The notes: generated from the letters alone by a model not told the origin. Numbered from the stretch's first letter, positions 23,001 through 31,099 are shown. The stretch is 64,000 bases of DNA from JABFRJ01 sp963847145 (GCA_963847145.1 CAWJYN010000003.1:124001-188000); one strand, 5' to 3'. Translations and numbers: made by a program.

Positions 23001-23420
23001 GCCGCCGACCGCGGACTTGCCGATAGCCAGTTCAATCTCGGCGTTCTCAACGAAAGCGGACTGGGCATCGCCAAGGACAGCCGGGCTGCCTACGTCTGGT
23101 TCTCGCTCGCTGCCCGCAGCGGCGACGCCGAAGCCGCACGCCGCCGCGATCTGCTGCTGGCGGCACTCGATGCCGAGACGCTGAAGTCGGCCGACGAGCA
23201 GATCCGCGCGTGGCGGACACGGCCGAGCGACGTCAAGGTCAACGACGCGCGGGTGGCTGGCGACCAGTGGCGTCTGCAGCAGCAGGGGCAATATGAACCA
23301 GCTGCGCTGCCGCAGCCCGTGTCGCCGCCGGAGCCGCCGAATGCAGGCGCCGCGCAAATGCAGCAAGCGGCGCCGGCGATCGTGCCGCGGGTCATCAAGG
23401 CGCCGGCACCGGTTCGCTGA
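20100..23420 (+). CDS. PodJ-like SEL1-repeat protein
   Basis: The 1,106-residue product has a long acidic, coiled-coil-rich cytoplasmic part (about 1-480). Then come an Ala/Pro/Glu linker, one membrane segment (GMVIAAMALGLVGVAYVASL, about 575-598), a Pro/Ala-rich periplasmic linker and four SEL1-type repeats near 870-1030 (AMTWYQRSANKGFAVAQYRL, ARVWYKRAADQGNIKAMHNM and two more). This order matches the polar localisation protein PodJ and its rhizobial relatives, which organise cell-pole factors and affect division. A peptidoglycan-binding domain at the end is not evident. The ATG at 20100 starts the conserved-looking frame; a TTG at 20076 is possible. It is monocistronic by spacing. Confidence 0.8.
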   Translation: MAMHRDVRPSNPAAWPQDFARDYERAFGHHPGTMGAGATARGAMPSAESGSIFDQMSAEMQSRLAEVESRHADALRDMQVKLERMSGDASRARATVPAELTTTFARIEHGMAQLADRMAEAGPERRRGADGFVFAAPKSEATHFVFNTKPHQPVAPVSIEPAGGRDPWDDEQAELLARLYERGEAGFGQHHTQHLPDAAIFAHVQAQAAAVPPAPHIVGAGLGDDRVWLDARLSGLTDHVAKSIEAARPGAALSTLMDRVDQLETRFGTALGGLATKSDLEAMRGSAEPDLLPEVLLGLEAQIKDLAGHIETTHQQLSRLDAIEHHLSDLQAFAHASMDAEPTGGALAPSHGGPSVDDFSKLAEMAVERALSRMPAPVAHAAVDPAAGAARAETQSRIDAVHGLLNDFAAERRRGDQYTTGMLETVQEALIRLIDRVDSIEATKGPAAAGAPVVAAAMAAATVAVPAPVALEPQAAPPPRRREARRVEATAVDVDAATTEAAAPVAGDTAAATTAAQPEISIKDLKLKTRRIPVTPAPEAAAAVADVTAEPVAKAARKPRAAAPANSSAGKRGMVIAAMALGLVGVAYVASLMLADRYGAIVPASAPPSLLPKPAAMAPAVKPAAAQGQGAPAGMPPGMIGEPTRAVPRPAGAPADGPVLRLPPDREQRSQVPAAQRPATESIEDAMKPRKPSTIPETVNDDVSRIENDSPIGDALPAAAELLRNPAAAPRTVGNLKAMPGMSLDTSAMVARAPEGYAPQRQANVAAQSERLGGQARPASDFSGRFGATQPAPAMTAGAAAPAAAAIVTGSNPAVKPQLASTGAQPGTPQAPIETAVTDNVSETAEMPPAMVGPLSLRMAAAKGDPSAAFEVATRLAEGRGIKQDFKLAMTWYQRSANKGFAVAQYRLGTLYERGLGTPVDANRARVWYKRAADQGNIKAMHNMAVLSAGNGQTAPDYATAAKWFKDAADRGLADSQFNLGVLNESGLGIAKDSRAAYVWFSLAARSGDAEAARRRDLLLAALDAETLKSADEQIRAWRTRPSDVKVNDARVAGDQWRLQQQGQYEPAALPQPVSPPEPPNAGAAQMQQAAPAIVPRVIKAPAPVR

Positions 23421-23721
23421 GCATGGCCAGGCCGGCTGTGATCGCGGTGCAGTGACGCCGTAAGGCCGCACTGGTCTGTGCGTTGCCGGCCGCTTCCTGG
23501 ATTGTTGCTTGTTTTCGGCGCCGTACTGGTGTCCGATACACTGTGCGCGTTCGCGCGTGCGCCGGGCGCTTTGGCCCGGGTCGATGGTCCGCCCCCTGGT
23601 CGTGACACGTCGCTATGCCAGCGGGTCAGATCTGCGGCATGGCGCGAGCTGTTGCCGTTGCGCGGTCACTCTGTGTCAGCAGAGGGCATCGTGACAGGGA
23701 CACCATGATTGGGCGCCGCGC
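23421..23721. other. Intergenic region before the TauE gene
   Basis: I see no supported gene, repeat or clear promoter. A frame from a GTG at 23478 (76 codons) begins with a hydrophobic signal-like stretch but lacks a ribosome site and a convincing mature sequence. Confidence 0.5.
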
Positions 23722-24642
23722 ATGACTCTTTACCTGCCGATTGCCGAAATGTCGGTCAGCGTGCTGCTGATGCTGGGCATGGGCGCGTCGGTGGGGTTCC
23801 TCTCGGGCCTATTCGGGATCGGCGGTGGTTTTCTGTTGACGCCGCTGTTGATCTTTTCAGGTATTCCGCCCGCTGTGGCGGTTGGCACGGCGCCGGCCCA
23901 GGTGGTGGCCTCGTCGGTGGCTGGTGCTCTGGCGCAATGGCGGCGCGGCAATGTGGACCTGAAGCTTGGTGGCGTGCTGCTATCGGGCGGTGTGCTGGGC
24001 GCCATTGTCGGCGTGCATCTGGTGTCGCTGCTCAGACGCTGGGGGCAATTCGAAGTCTTTGTGTCGCTGACCTTTGTGACGCTGCTTGGCGTTGTCGGCA
24101 CGTTGATGCTGGTTGAGAGTGTGCGCACCTTACGCCGGACCAAGGCCGGTGGATCAGCGTCGTTGCGCCGGTCAGGCCAGCACAACTGGAGCCATGGCCT
24201 GCCGTTCAAGATGCGCTTCCATCGTTCGAAGCTGTTTATCAGCGCTGTGCCGCCGTTTATGCTCGGCGCGTTTGTCGGCCTGCTGGCTGCCATCATGGGC
24301 GTCGGCGGTGGATTTCTGATCGTGCCGGCGATGATCTATCTGTTGCATGTGCCAACGAATGTCGTGGTTGGCACCTCGCAGTTCCAGATCATTTTCGTGA
24401 CGGCGACGACGACGGTGCTGAATGCGGCTAGCAACCAGTCGGTCGATGTGGTGCTGGCGGCGCTGCTGATGCTGGGCGGGGTGATCGGTGCCGAGTTCGG
24501 TGCGCAGGCGGGCGGGCGGTTGCGTGGTGAGCAGCTGCGTTTGCTGCTGGCGCTGATGGTCCTGGGCGTGTGTGCCCGGATCGGGTGGGATCTCGTCAAT
24601 AAGCCAGATGATCTGTTTTCCATCGAAACGGTGGTGAGCTGA
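23722..24642 (+). CDS. TauE/SafE family anion exporter (DUF81)
   Basis: The 306-residue integral membrane protein has about eight helices in two related halves. Each half opens with a Gly-rich motif: GFLSGLFGIGGGFLLTPLLI near residue 25 and GLLAAIMGVGGGFLIVPAMI near 192. This duplicated motif defines the TauE/SafE family, which moves sulfite, sulfoacetate and related organic anions. The gene ends just before the TIGR02186 gene (1 bp gap), a pair conserved in alphaproteobacteria, so the partner is probably a periplasmic accessory. The exact substrate is not shown. Confidence 0.9.
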   Translation: MTLYLPIAEMSVSVLLMLGMGASVGFLSGLFGIGGGFLLTPLLIFSGIPPAVAVGTAPAQVVASSVAGALAQWRRGNVDLKLGGVLLSGGVLGAIVGVHLVSLLRRWGQFEVFVSLTFVTLLGVVGTLMLVESVRTLRRTKAGGSASLRRSGQHNWSHGLPFKMRFHRSKLFISAVPPFMLGAFVGLLAAIMGVGGGFLIVPAMIYLLHVPTNVVVGTSQFQIIFVTATTTVLNAASNQSVDVVLAALLMLGGVIGAEFGAQAGGRLRGEQLRLLLALMVLGVCARIGWDLVNKPDDLFSIETVVS

Positions 24643-24643
24643 G

Positions 24644-25639
24644 ATGCGACCGGCGAGGGTGCTCATCAGTGCGGTGATCGCCGCCGTTGTTGCGGGTTTG
24701 GTGCCAGGGTCCGGCCAGATACCGGCGGCCGCGCAGACGACGCCAGCGCAACCGGCGCCGCAGCCACCAGCACCGGCCGCCAAGAAGCGCACGCCGCCGC
24801 CGCCAGTGATCACCGAACCGCGCCGCGGGCGCCAGGTGCCAGTGCCGCCGGCCGCGCAAGCACCAGCCAAAGGCGACGAGGTGCGCGCTCCAGACCTGCC
24901 GCCGGAAACCGTGCAGGCCGATGTGTCCACCCGCAATGTGGCGGTAACGTCCAGCTTCACCGGGACCGAGATCGTGGTGTTCGGTGCGGTCGACAACAGC
25001 CGTCAACCGGGTGCGGAAGCGGTTCTCTATGACATCGTCGTGGTGATCGAAGGCACGCCAAACCGGATTGCGGTGCGCAAGAAGTCGCAGCTAGGCGGCA
25101 TCTGGATGAACACGCGGAACGCCAGCTTCGATGGGGTGCCGAGCTACTACGCCATCTGGTCGACGCGGCCGCTGGACGAGATCGCCTCGGAGGCGACGAT
25201 GATCGGCTACGAGATCGGCTTCGATCATGTGCGCATGACGCCCGTTGGCGGCACAGAAGCGCAGGGGTCGAGTTCGCGGCTGCCGGCGGCGGATGCGGGA
25301 GAGTTTCGCACTGCCATGGTGCGCCTCAAGAACAAGCAGGGTCTCTACGTGAAGAACGACTTCGGCGTGTCGTTTATCGGGCGCAGCCTGTTCCGGGCCA
25401 ACATTGCGCTGCCGGCCAATGTGACCGTCGGGCCGTTCGAGACCCGGGTTTATTTGTTCCGCAACGAGAAGCTGTTGAGCCAATACGACGTGCGGTTGAC
25501 GCTAGAGCGCGAGGGCGTCGAGCGGTACGTGCACAATTTCGCGATCAACTGGCCGCTGCTGTATGGCTTCGCAACGGTGCTGCTGGCCGTTGGCATGGGG
25601 CTCATCGCGGCGACGGCGAGCGGGAAGAACCTGCGGTAG
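24644..25639 (+). CDS. TIGR02186 family protein, TauE-associated
   Basis: The 331-residue product has an N-terminal signal segment (ISAVIAAVVAGLVPGSG), a Pro/Ala-rich linker to about residue 75, and a conserved domain with ISTRNVAVTSSFTGTEIVVFGAV-like sequence (here VSTRNVAVTSSFTGTEI). A C-terminal membrane helix follows (GFATVLLAVGMGLIAATASG). Most of it should face the periplasm, held by the C-terminal helix. Its place directly after the TauE gene matches the usual arrangement. No biochemical role is known for the family. Confidence 0.85.
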   Translation: MRPARVLISAVIAAVVAGLVPGSGQIPAAAQTTPAQPAPQPPAPAAKKRTPPPPVITEPRRGRQVPVPPAAQAPAKGDEVRAPDLPPETVQADVSTRNVAVTSSFTGTEIVVFGAVDNSRQPGAEAVLYDIVVVIEGTPNRIAVRKKSQLGGIWMNTRNASFDGVPSYYAIWSTRPLDEIASEATMIGYEIGFDHVRMTPVGGTEAQGSSSRLPAADAGEFRTAMVRLKNKQGLYVKNDFGVSFIGRSLFRANIALPANVTVGPFETRVYLFRNEKLLSQYDVRLTLEREGVERYVHNFAINWPLLYGFATVLLAVGMGLIAATASGKNLR

Positions 25640-25815
25640 AGGCGCGTGCGACGGGAGGTGCCGATGTGCCGAGGTCTCCGGTGCCACAGTCGGTCATTGG
25701 GCCGCGTCTGCTGTACAGGAGTGCTGCGGAAATTCCGGGCCGACGGGAATAATGGCGGTCCGGGCCAATAGGGTGCATCGTAGATGCCGGCTCCGACGTT
25801 GAAGCGCTGTCGGTA

Positions 25816-25851
25816 TTGACCAGACAGCAGACCATCAGCTTATGTAACATA
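25816..25851 (+). promoter_or_regulatory. Possible promoter/operator before the nitrilase gene
   Basis: A TTGACC hexamer (25816-25821) is followed after 19 bp by TATGTA. That overlaps an 11-bp palindrome, TATGT-A-ACATA, at 25841-25851. It sits about 50 bp before the nitrilase start in a locally AT-rich patch. Spacing is longer than ideal, so this is only a candidate. Confidence 0.3.
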
Positions 25852-25901
25852 GAGAAATGTAGTTCTTCGAAGTCTTTCTCTCAAGGTTGGGAAACAAGCG
25901 C

Positions 25902-26828
25902 ATGAAGATCGCCGCGATCCAAGCCGCGCCCGTGTTCCTCGACAAGGCGGCGACGACAGAGAAGGTCATTCGACTGTTGCACGAAGCGGCTTCGGGCGGT
26001 GCGCAACTCTGTGCGTTCGGAGAAACCTTCCTTCCAGGCTATCCCATGTGGCTTCGGCCACTGGTCTCCTCCAAATCCAACGCCCAGATGAGCGAAGCGT
26101 ATGGCGCTTATGTCGATGGTGCCGTCGTTGCGGATGGACCAGAACTTAAAGCCATCGCAGCTACTGCGGCCAAGCTCGGCGTTTTTGTCTATCTTGGTAT
26201 CGTCGAGCGCGCGCCTTCAGGCGGTTCGGTCTACTGCTCTTTTGTTGCGATCGATCCCAGCAAGGGCATCGTGAGCATTCATCGCAAGCTCAAGCCAACG
26301 TATTTCGAACGGATGATCTGGGCCGAAGGCGATGGACATGGTCTGAAAGTCCATCAGTTTCAGGATTTCCATGTAGGCGGTCTCAACTGTTGGGAGAACT
26401 GGCAGCCGCTCGTGCGTCACGCGCTATATGCTCAGGGCGAAGAGTTGCACGTCGCCTGCTGGCCGGGCGGTCGCAATTCACGCGTCGACATATCGCGCTT
26501 CATTGCGATGGAGGGACGAGTGTATGTCCTCTCCGTCGGTACGATACTGCGACCCTCCGACATTCCCATGTCATTTCCACTGCGCGATGAGAATTTGGAG
26601 GCCGGCTTTGCTAGTTTGAACGGTGGCTCATTGATCGTCGGGCCTGATGGTACCGTTCTCGCCGGGCCTCTCGGCCTCGAAGAGCGCATCATCTACGTGG
26701 ATATCAACATCCAAAAGGTCCGTCAGGAACGATCTTTGTTGGACCCTGCCGGTCACTACGGTCGACCGGACGTGTTCGACTTGCGCGTCGACCGGACCCG
26801 GCGCGCTCATGTCAGGTTCAACGAATGA
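25902..26828 (+). CDS. Nitrilase-superfamily carbon-nitrogen hydrolase
   Basis: The 308-residue product has the Glu-Lys-Cys triad: Glu in FGETFLPGYPMW, Lys in HRKLKPTYFERMIW and Cys in GLNCWENWQPL. GLNCWEN is typical of branch-1 true nitrilases (aromatic or arylaceto-nitrilases), which hydrolyse nitriles to acids plus ammonia. The ATG at 25902 is chosen; the frame also has a TTG at 25887. Base composition is a little lower in GC than the neighbours and the gene stands alone, which may point to transfer. The substrate is unknown. Confidence 0.88.
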   Translation: MKIAAIQAAPVFLDKAATTEKVIRLLHEAASGGAQLCAFGETFLPGYPMWLRPLVSSKSNAQMSEAYGAYVDGAVVADGPELKAIAATAAKLGVFVYLGIVERAPSGGSVYCSFVAIDPSKGIVSIHRKLKPTYFERMIWAEGDGHGLKVHQFQDFHVGGLNCWENWQPLVRHALYAQGEELHVACWPGGRNSRVDISRFIAMEGRVYVLSVGTILRPSDIPMSFPLRDENLEAGFASLNGGSLIVGPDGTVLAGPLGLEERIIYVDINIQKVRQERSLLDPAGHYGRPDVFDLRVDRTRRAHVRFNE

Positions 26829-27049
26829 TCTTTGGACGGAATGGTCATCGTTGGTATCGGTAGGTGAGCACGCGAAGTTTCTGTGTCGGCCTCGGCACCG
26901 TCAAAAGTGCGCCGCGATCGAAGCTAAACCGGACACCGTCAGAACATTCGGTGACTGTCCGCTCCGGGTCAAGAGGCTTCTTCGCGGTGCTGCGTCGACT
27001 GCGGTCGGTCTTCATTCGATTGCTGCCGAATGGTCGACGAAATGGCCGC

Positions 27050-27655
27050 CTACAGCCACGGCCGGTCGGTTTTGGCCTTGGCTTCGTAGGTGTCGATGGA
27101 CTTGGCCTTGGTCATCGTGATGCCGATGTTGTCGAGGCCATTGACGAGGCAATGCTTGCGGTAAGCATCCATGTCGAACTTGACGACGCCGCCGTCGGGG
27201 CCGCGGATTTCCTGGGCTTCGAGATCGACCGAGAGCGTGGCGTTGGCGCCGCGGTTGGCGTCATCCATCAGCTTTTCGAGATCTTCCGGGCTGACCTTGA
27301 TGGGCAGAATGCCGTTCTGGAAACAGTTGTTGTAGAAAATGTCGGCGAAGTCGGTGGAGATGACGCAGCGGATGCCGAAGTCGAGCAAGGCCCACGGCGC
27401 ATGCTCACGGCTCGAGCCGCAGCCGAAGTTGTCGCCGGCGACGAGGATTTCCGCCTTGCGATAGGCCGGCTTGTTGAGCACGAAGTCCGGCTTCTCGTTG
27501 CCCTGCTCGTCGTAGCGCAGTTCCGAGAACAGGTGCTTGCCGAGGCCGGTGCGCTTGATGGTTTTGAGGAACTGTTTGGGGATGATGGCGTCGGTGTCGA
27601 CGTTGATCATGTCGAGGGGCGCGGCAACGGCGGTGAGCTTGGTGAATTTCTGCAT
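27050..27655 (-). CDS. leuD: 3-isopropylmalate dehydratase small subunit (LeuD), internal start within the fusion frame
   Basis: From the internal ATG at 27655 the product is 201 residues, the normal LeuD length. It carries NVDTDAIIPKQFLKTI near the start and the NFGCGSSREHAPWAL signature, and ends in a typical C-terminus. LeuD pairs with LeuC to isomerise 2- to 3-isopropylmalate in leucine synthesis; leuC is not in this window. A GGGA element 6 bp before the ATG could allow separate translation from the same mRNA. Whether LeuD is made alone, as part of the 789-residue fusion, or both is not decided by the sequence. Confidence 0.88.
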   Translation of the reverse strand: MQKFTKLTAVAAPLDMINVDTDAIIPKQFLKTIKRTGLGKHLFSELRYDEQGNEKPDFVLNKPAYRKAEILVAGDNFGCGSSREHAPWALLDFGIRCVISTDFADIFYNNCFQNGILPIKVSPEDLEKLMDDANRGANATLSVDLEAQEIRGPDGGVVKFDMDAYRKHCLVNGLDNIGITMTKAKSIDTYEAKAKTDRPWL

Positions 27656-29419
27656 GGCGGTCCCAGAAGCAAGCGGAAGTGTCGATGGGCGTATAGCAAG
27701 CCCGGGCGGGGGAGGCGAGGGGGCAGCTCCGTCCCGCGGCCAGTCGACTTTGCCGGCGTGGGTGACTGCGCCCTCATGGGCAGGGCCAACGAGGCGGGCG
27801 TATTTTTCGAGAACGCCGCCGTGGCGTTCTGCGGGGCGGGCGATGTGCGACGCACGGCGCTTCTGAAGTTCGGTTGCATCGACCAGCAGATCAAGCGTGC
27901 CGGCCTTCGCGTCGATGCGGATGCGATCACCGTCACGAACCAATGCGATGGGACCACCGCTGGCTGCCTCGGGGCCAACATAGCCGATCATCATGCCGCG
28001 GGTGGCGCCGGAGAAGCGGCCATCGGTGATGAGAGCCACTTTCTCGCCCATGCCCTGGCCGTAGACGAGGGCGGTGACGCCGAGCATCTCGCGCATGCCG
28101 GGGCCGCCCTTGGGGCCTTCGTTGCGGATGATGAGGACGTCGCCGGCGTTGTAGCTCTGCGTGCGGACGGCGGCCATGCAGGCCTCCTCACCATCGAAGA
28201 CGCGGGCGGTGCCTTCGAACACCAGCGACTTGAGGCCGGCGACTTTGATGAGTGCGCCATCTGGGGCGAGGCTGCCGCGGAGAACGACAAGGCCACCGGT
28301 GGCTTGCAATGGCGACTTAGCGGATTTGACGATGGTGCCGTCGGGGCCGGGGTGGGATGCGAGCCGCGCGGCAAGCGTTTCGCCCGAGAGAGCGAGCGCG
28401 TCGCCGTGCAGATGACCGCCGTCGAGCAAGGCTTTGAGCACGAGGTCGGTGCCGCCGGCGCGGAAGAGATCGACGGCGAGGTATTTGCCGCCTGGCTGCA
28501 GGTCAGCGACGAGCGGAGTGCGTTGGAAGACGGTCGCCACATCATCGAGGGTAAAGCGGATGCCGGCTTCGTGGGCGATTGCCGGAATGTGCAGGCCGGC
28601 GTTGGTGGAGCCACCGGTAGCAGCGACGACGGCGGCAGCATTTTCGAGCGATTTGCGGGTGACGAGATCGCGCGGCAGCGGGCCGCCGTCGCGGAGAATG
28701 TCAGCGGCGCGCTTGCCGGCGCGGCGGGCGAGGGCAAGGCGCGCAGAATAGACCGCCGGCATCATCGCAGAACCGGGCAGCGCGAGGCCGAGGGTTTCCG
28801 AGACCATCGCCATAGTGTTGGCGGTGAACTGGCCGGGGCAGGAGCCGATGGTTGGCGCGCAGGCCTGCTCGAGTTCGGCAAGATCTGCCGCCGACATGGT
28901 GCCAGCCAAGTGCGCGCCGACGCCTTCGTAGCTGTCGAGGATGGTGACATCGCGGCCCCGCCAGCGCCCCGGCAGCATGGCACCGCCGTAGACGAACACG
29001 CTGGGGCAGTTGAGGCGCACCATGGCCATCATGACGCCGGGCAGGGTTTTGTCGCAGCCGGCGAAGCCGACGAGCGCGTCGTAAGCGTGGCCGCGCATCA
29101 CCGCTTCGATGCTATCGGCGATCAGCTCACGCGAGATCAGACTGAAACGCATACCCTTGTGGTTCATCGACACGCCATCAGACACCGAGATGGTGCTGAA
29201 AGGCACGGGATTGGCACCACCGGCGGCCACGCCGAGGCGCGCGGCATCAGCCTGCGGGCCGAGTGACATGGAGCAGGGCGTGTTTTCGCCATGCGTCGAA
29301 ACGATACCGACGAAGGGCTTTTGCAAGTCTTCGTCATCGAGGCCTGTGGCGCGGAAGAAGGCGCGATGCGGCGTGCGATCCAAGCCATCGATGGCAATGC
29401 GCGAGCGGGGTTTGGTCAT
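27050..29419 (-). CDS. ilvD: Dihydroxy-acid dehydratase (IlvD) fused in frame to isopropylmalate isomerase small subunit (LeuD)
   Basis: One uninterrupted 789-codon frame joins two enzymes. Residues 1-563 are an IlvD/Edd-type dehydratase with the three cluster-cysteine motifs GENTPCSM, GFAGCDKTLPG and TIGSCPGQFTANTM, and the usual C-terminal LEKYARLVGPAHEGAVTH. Residues 589-789 are a full-length LeuD. The 25-residue linker is Pro-rich and looks like translated intergenic DNA. Codon 564 is GGA, one base from TGA, exactly where an IlvD would be expected to stop. No nearby stop exists in the other frames, so an indel would not restore one. Both enzymes serve branched-chain amino acid synthesis. 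The gene is last in a minus-strand operon behind EthD, CMD and dehydrogenase genes, so the dehydratase could instead act on a sugar acid. Confidence 0.85.
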   Translation of the reverse strand: MTKPRSRIAIDGLDRTPHRAFFRATGLDDEDLQKPFVGIVSTHGENTPCSMSLGPQADAARLGVAAGGANPVPFSTISVSDGVSMNHKGMRFSLISRELIADSIEAVMRGHAYDALVGFAGCDKTLPGVMMAMVRLNCPSVFVYGGAMLPGRWRGRDVTILDSYEGVGAHLAGTMSAADLAELEQACAPTIGSCPGQFTANTMAMVSETLGLALPGSAMMPAVYSARLALARRAGKRAADILRDGGPLPRDLVTRKSLENAAAVVAATGGSTNAGLHIPAIAHEAGIRFTLDDVATVFQRTPLVADLQPGGKYLAVDLFRAGGTDLVLKALLDGGHLHGDALALSGETLAARLASHPGPDGTIVKSAKSPLQATGGLVVLRGSLAPDGALIKVAGLKSLVFEGTARVFDGEEACMAAVRTQSYNAGDVLIIRNEGPKGGPGMREMLGVTALVYGQGMGEKVALITDGRFSGATRGMMIGYVGPEAASGGPIALVRDGDRIRIDAKAGTLDLLVDATELQKRRASHIARPAERHGGVLEKYARLVGPAHEGAVTHAGKVDWPRDGAAPSPPPPGLAIRPSTLPLASGTAMQKFTKLTAVAAPLDMINVDTDAIIPKQFLKTIKRTGLGKHLFSELRYDEQGNEKPDFVLNKPAYRKAEILVAGDNFGCGSSREHAPWALLDFGIRCVISTDFADIFYNNCFQNGILPIKVSPEDLEKLMDDANRGANATLSVDLEAQEIRGPDGGVVKFDMDAYRKHCLVNGLDNIGITMTKAKSIDTYEAKAKTDRPWL

Positions 29420-29453
29420 GGGTGGATGGTCCAACTTACGCAAATAGCACGTC

Positions 29454-30338
29454 TCACGCCTGCTTCGGCTTGCTCCAGGCGAGATAGGCTTCGGTGTTGT
29501 CGCGGGTGGCGCCGACGGTGTCGCGGGCTGCGGCCCAGCGGCGGCTAACGAGTTGTGTCAGCGGCGCGTCAATGTTCATGGCCTGGCCGAGCGCCTCAGC
29601 GATGGCGACGTCTTTGGCAAGCAGGCCGACAGCAAAACCGGTGGCGAACTTTCCGCCGACGACGTGTTCTTTCATCACAACATCCGTGTGGAAGTTGCGG
29701 CCGGTCGAAACATTCATGATCTCGACCATTTTGCCGCGATCCAGGCCGAACTGGGCGCCGATCATCATGGCTTCGGCGGTGGCGGCAAACGAACTGGCTG
29801 CGACGAAGTTGTTGAGCGCCTTCATGGCATGGCCAGTGCCGAGGCCGCCGGTTTCGAACAGCCGGTCACCCATCAGCTTGAGGACCGGTGTGGCGCGCTC
29901 AATCGCTTTACCATCGTCGCCGCCGATCATGATGGCGAGGGTGCCACTCTTGGCGCGCACGACACCTCCGGACACCGGCGCATCGAGGAGCGTGACCTTT
30001 CTCCTGGCGAGTTCAGCGCCGAGATCGCGCGTGCCGATGGGCTCAGACGAGCTCATGTCGATGATGATGGTGCCGGGCTGCAGCGCTTTGACGAGCGCGC
30101 CGGCTTCCGCCTGCATGATCGCCTGCCGGACATCCTTGCCGGTTGGCAGCATGGTGATGATGATCTCGGCACCCGCGAGATCAGCGAGGTTCTTGGCGGC
30201 TTTGGCATTGTGCGCGCTGGCAAAGGCTGACGCACGCGCTGGATCAAGATCGTGGAGGATGAGATCATGACCGCCTTTGGCGATATGGCCGGCCATCGGC
30301 TCGCCCATGTTGCCGATGCCGATGAAGCCGATACGCAT
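29454..30338 (-). CDS. Beta-hydroxyacid dehydrogenase (3-hydroxyisobutyrate / tartronate semialdehyde reductase family)
   Basis: The 294-residue product begins with the Rossmann motif MRIGFIGIGNMGEPMAGHI. It has the substrate-binding DAPVSGGVVRAKSGTLAIM block and the catalytic lysine in GHAMKALNNFV. The family oxidises or reduces short beta-hydroxyacids with NAD(P). Sequence alone does not separate 3-hydroxyisobutyrate dehydrogenase from GlxR-type enzymes. AGGACACG precedes the ATG. It lies 11 bp after the CMD gene and 34 bp before ilvD-leuD, so all are probably one transcript. Confidence 0.87.
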   Translation of the reverse strand: MRIGFIGIGNMGEPMAGHIAKGGHDLILHDLDPARASAFASAHNAKAAKNLADLAGAEIIITMLPTGKDVRQAIMQAEAGALVKALQPGTIIIDMSSSEPIGTRDLGAELARRKVTLLDAPVSGGVVRAKSGTLAIMIGGDDGKAIERATPVLKLMGDRLFETGGLGTGHAMKALNNFVAASSFAATAEAMMIGAQFGLDRGKMVEIMNVSTGRNFHTDVVMKEHVVGGKFATGFAVGLLAKDVAIAEALGQAMNIDAPLTQLVSRRWAAARDTVGATRDNTEAYLAWSKPKQA

Positions 30339-30349
30339 GGATCGTGTCC

Positions 30350-30769
30350 TTATTGGTCGAGCCCGAGATCTTTCAAGACTTCGGCGGCGTTGACGAAGCC
30401 TTCGACGCCAGCTGGAACGCCGGCATAAATCATGGTGTGCAGCAGCACCTCGCGGATTTCCTGCATGCTGGCGCCGTTGGTGACGGCACCGCGCACGTGG
30501 GTTTTGAGCTGCGGGCTTTTGCCAAGGCTCGCAAGAATAGCAATGGTCAGCAAGCTGCGCGTCTTGCGATCGAGATGCGGCCGGTCCCAGATCTCGCCGA
30601 AGCAATAACGTGTGACGAGGTCCTGCATCGGGGCTGTAAACGCAGTTGCCGCCGCGACCTGCTGTTCGGCACCGGCCGGGCCGAACATGTCGCGACGGAT
30701 GCCCAACCCGGTCTCGAACGTGTCTTTTGGCGCGGGCTTGTCGCGCGGCGGTTTTTTCGGTGATGGCAT
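30350..30769 (-). CDS. Carboxymuconolactone decarboxylase (CMD) family protein
   Basis: The 139-residue product fits the small all-helical CMD/AhpD-like family, with FGEIWDRPHLDRKTRSLLTIAIL, HVRGAVTNGASMQEIREVLLH and a C-terminal GFVNAAEVL. It lacks the CxxC of AhpD and is closer to 4-carboxymuconolactone decarboxylase (PcaC-like). No other protocatechuate pathway genes are nearby, so a PcaC role is not supported. It is the second gene of the EthD-CMD-dehydrogenase-ilvD::leuD operon. Confidence 0.85.
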   Translation of the reverse strand: MPSPKKPPRDKPAPKDTFETGLGIRRDMFGPAGAEQQVAAATAFTAPMQDLVTRYCFGEIWDRPHLDRKTRSLLTIAILASLGKSPQLKTHVRGAVTNGASMQEIREVLLHTMIYAGVPAGVEGFVNAAEVLKDLGLDQ

Positions 30770-30799
30770 ATGGTGCTGGCCCCCTGCGACGCCGCTTTA

Positions 30800-31099
30800 C
30801 TAGGCAACGCTGTAGTGGATGATCGTCACGCCACCCGAAGCGTAGTTGGCAGTATCGGCAGCCACCTTCTGGCCAATCTCAGACGTCATCGCTGCCCCTG
30901 CTGCCGCGGCATCGGCGAAGTCGCCCTCCCAGATACAGAAGTACGGTGATGGTGCGCCAGCACCTTCGATGGAGAACGAATGACGGCTGGCCTTGAGACC
31001 TGGAAGACCGGCGGCGAGCGGCAGATGCGTCTCGGTGTAGTATTTCTGGAAATGAGCCGGGTCTTTGGGCGGATTGTAGAGGGCGACAATCTTGTGCAT
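30800..31099 (-). CDS. EthD family protein
   Basis: The 99-residue ferredoxin-like protein starts MHKIVALYNPPKDPAHF, followed by YYTETHLPLAAGLPGLK, the typical EthD/DUF1330-like beta-alpha-beta start with the conserved His. The family occurs with degradation enzymes and has no firm general function. AGGAG stands 7 bp before the ATG. It is the first gene of the operon, 30 bp before the CMD gene. Confidence 0.83.
   Translation of the reverse strand: MHKIVALYNPPKDPAHFQKYYTETHLPLAAGLPGLKASRHSFSIEGAGAPSPYFCIWEGDFADAAAAGAAMTSEIGQKVAADTANYASGGVTIIHYSVA

Noticed and set aside
23478..23708. 76-codon frame with a signal-like start before the TauE gene
   Set aside because: GTG start without ribosome site, and the rest is Arg/Pro-rich with no conserved look. 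Kept only as a note.
26864..29266. 800-codon plus-strand reading frame
   Set aside because: It mirrors ilvD-leuD on the other strand. Composition is driven by the GC-rich third positions of the real gene.
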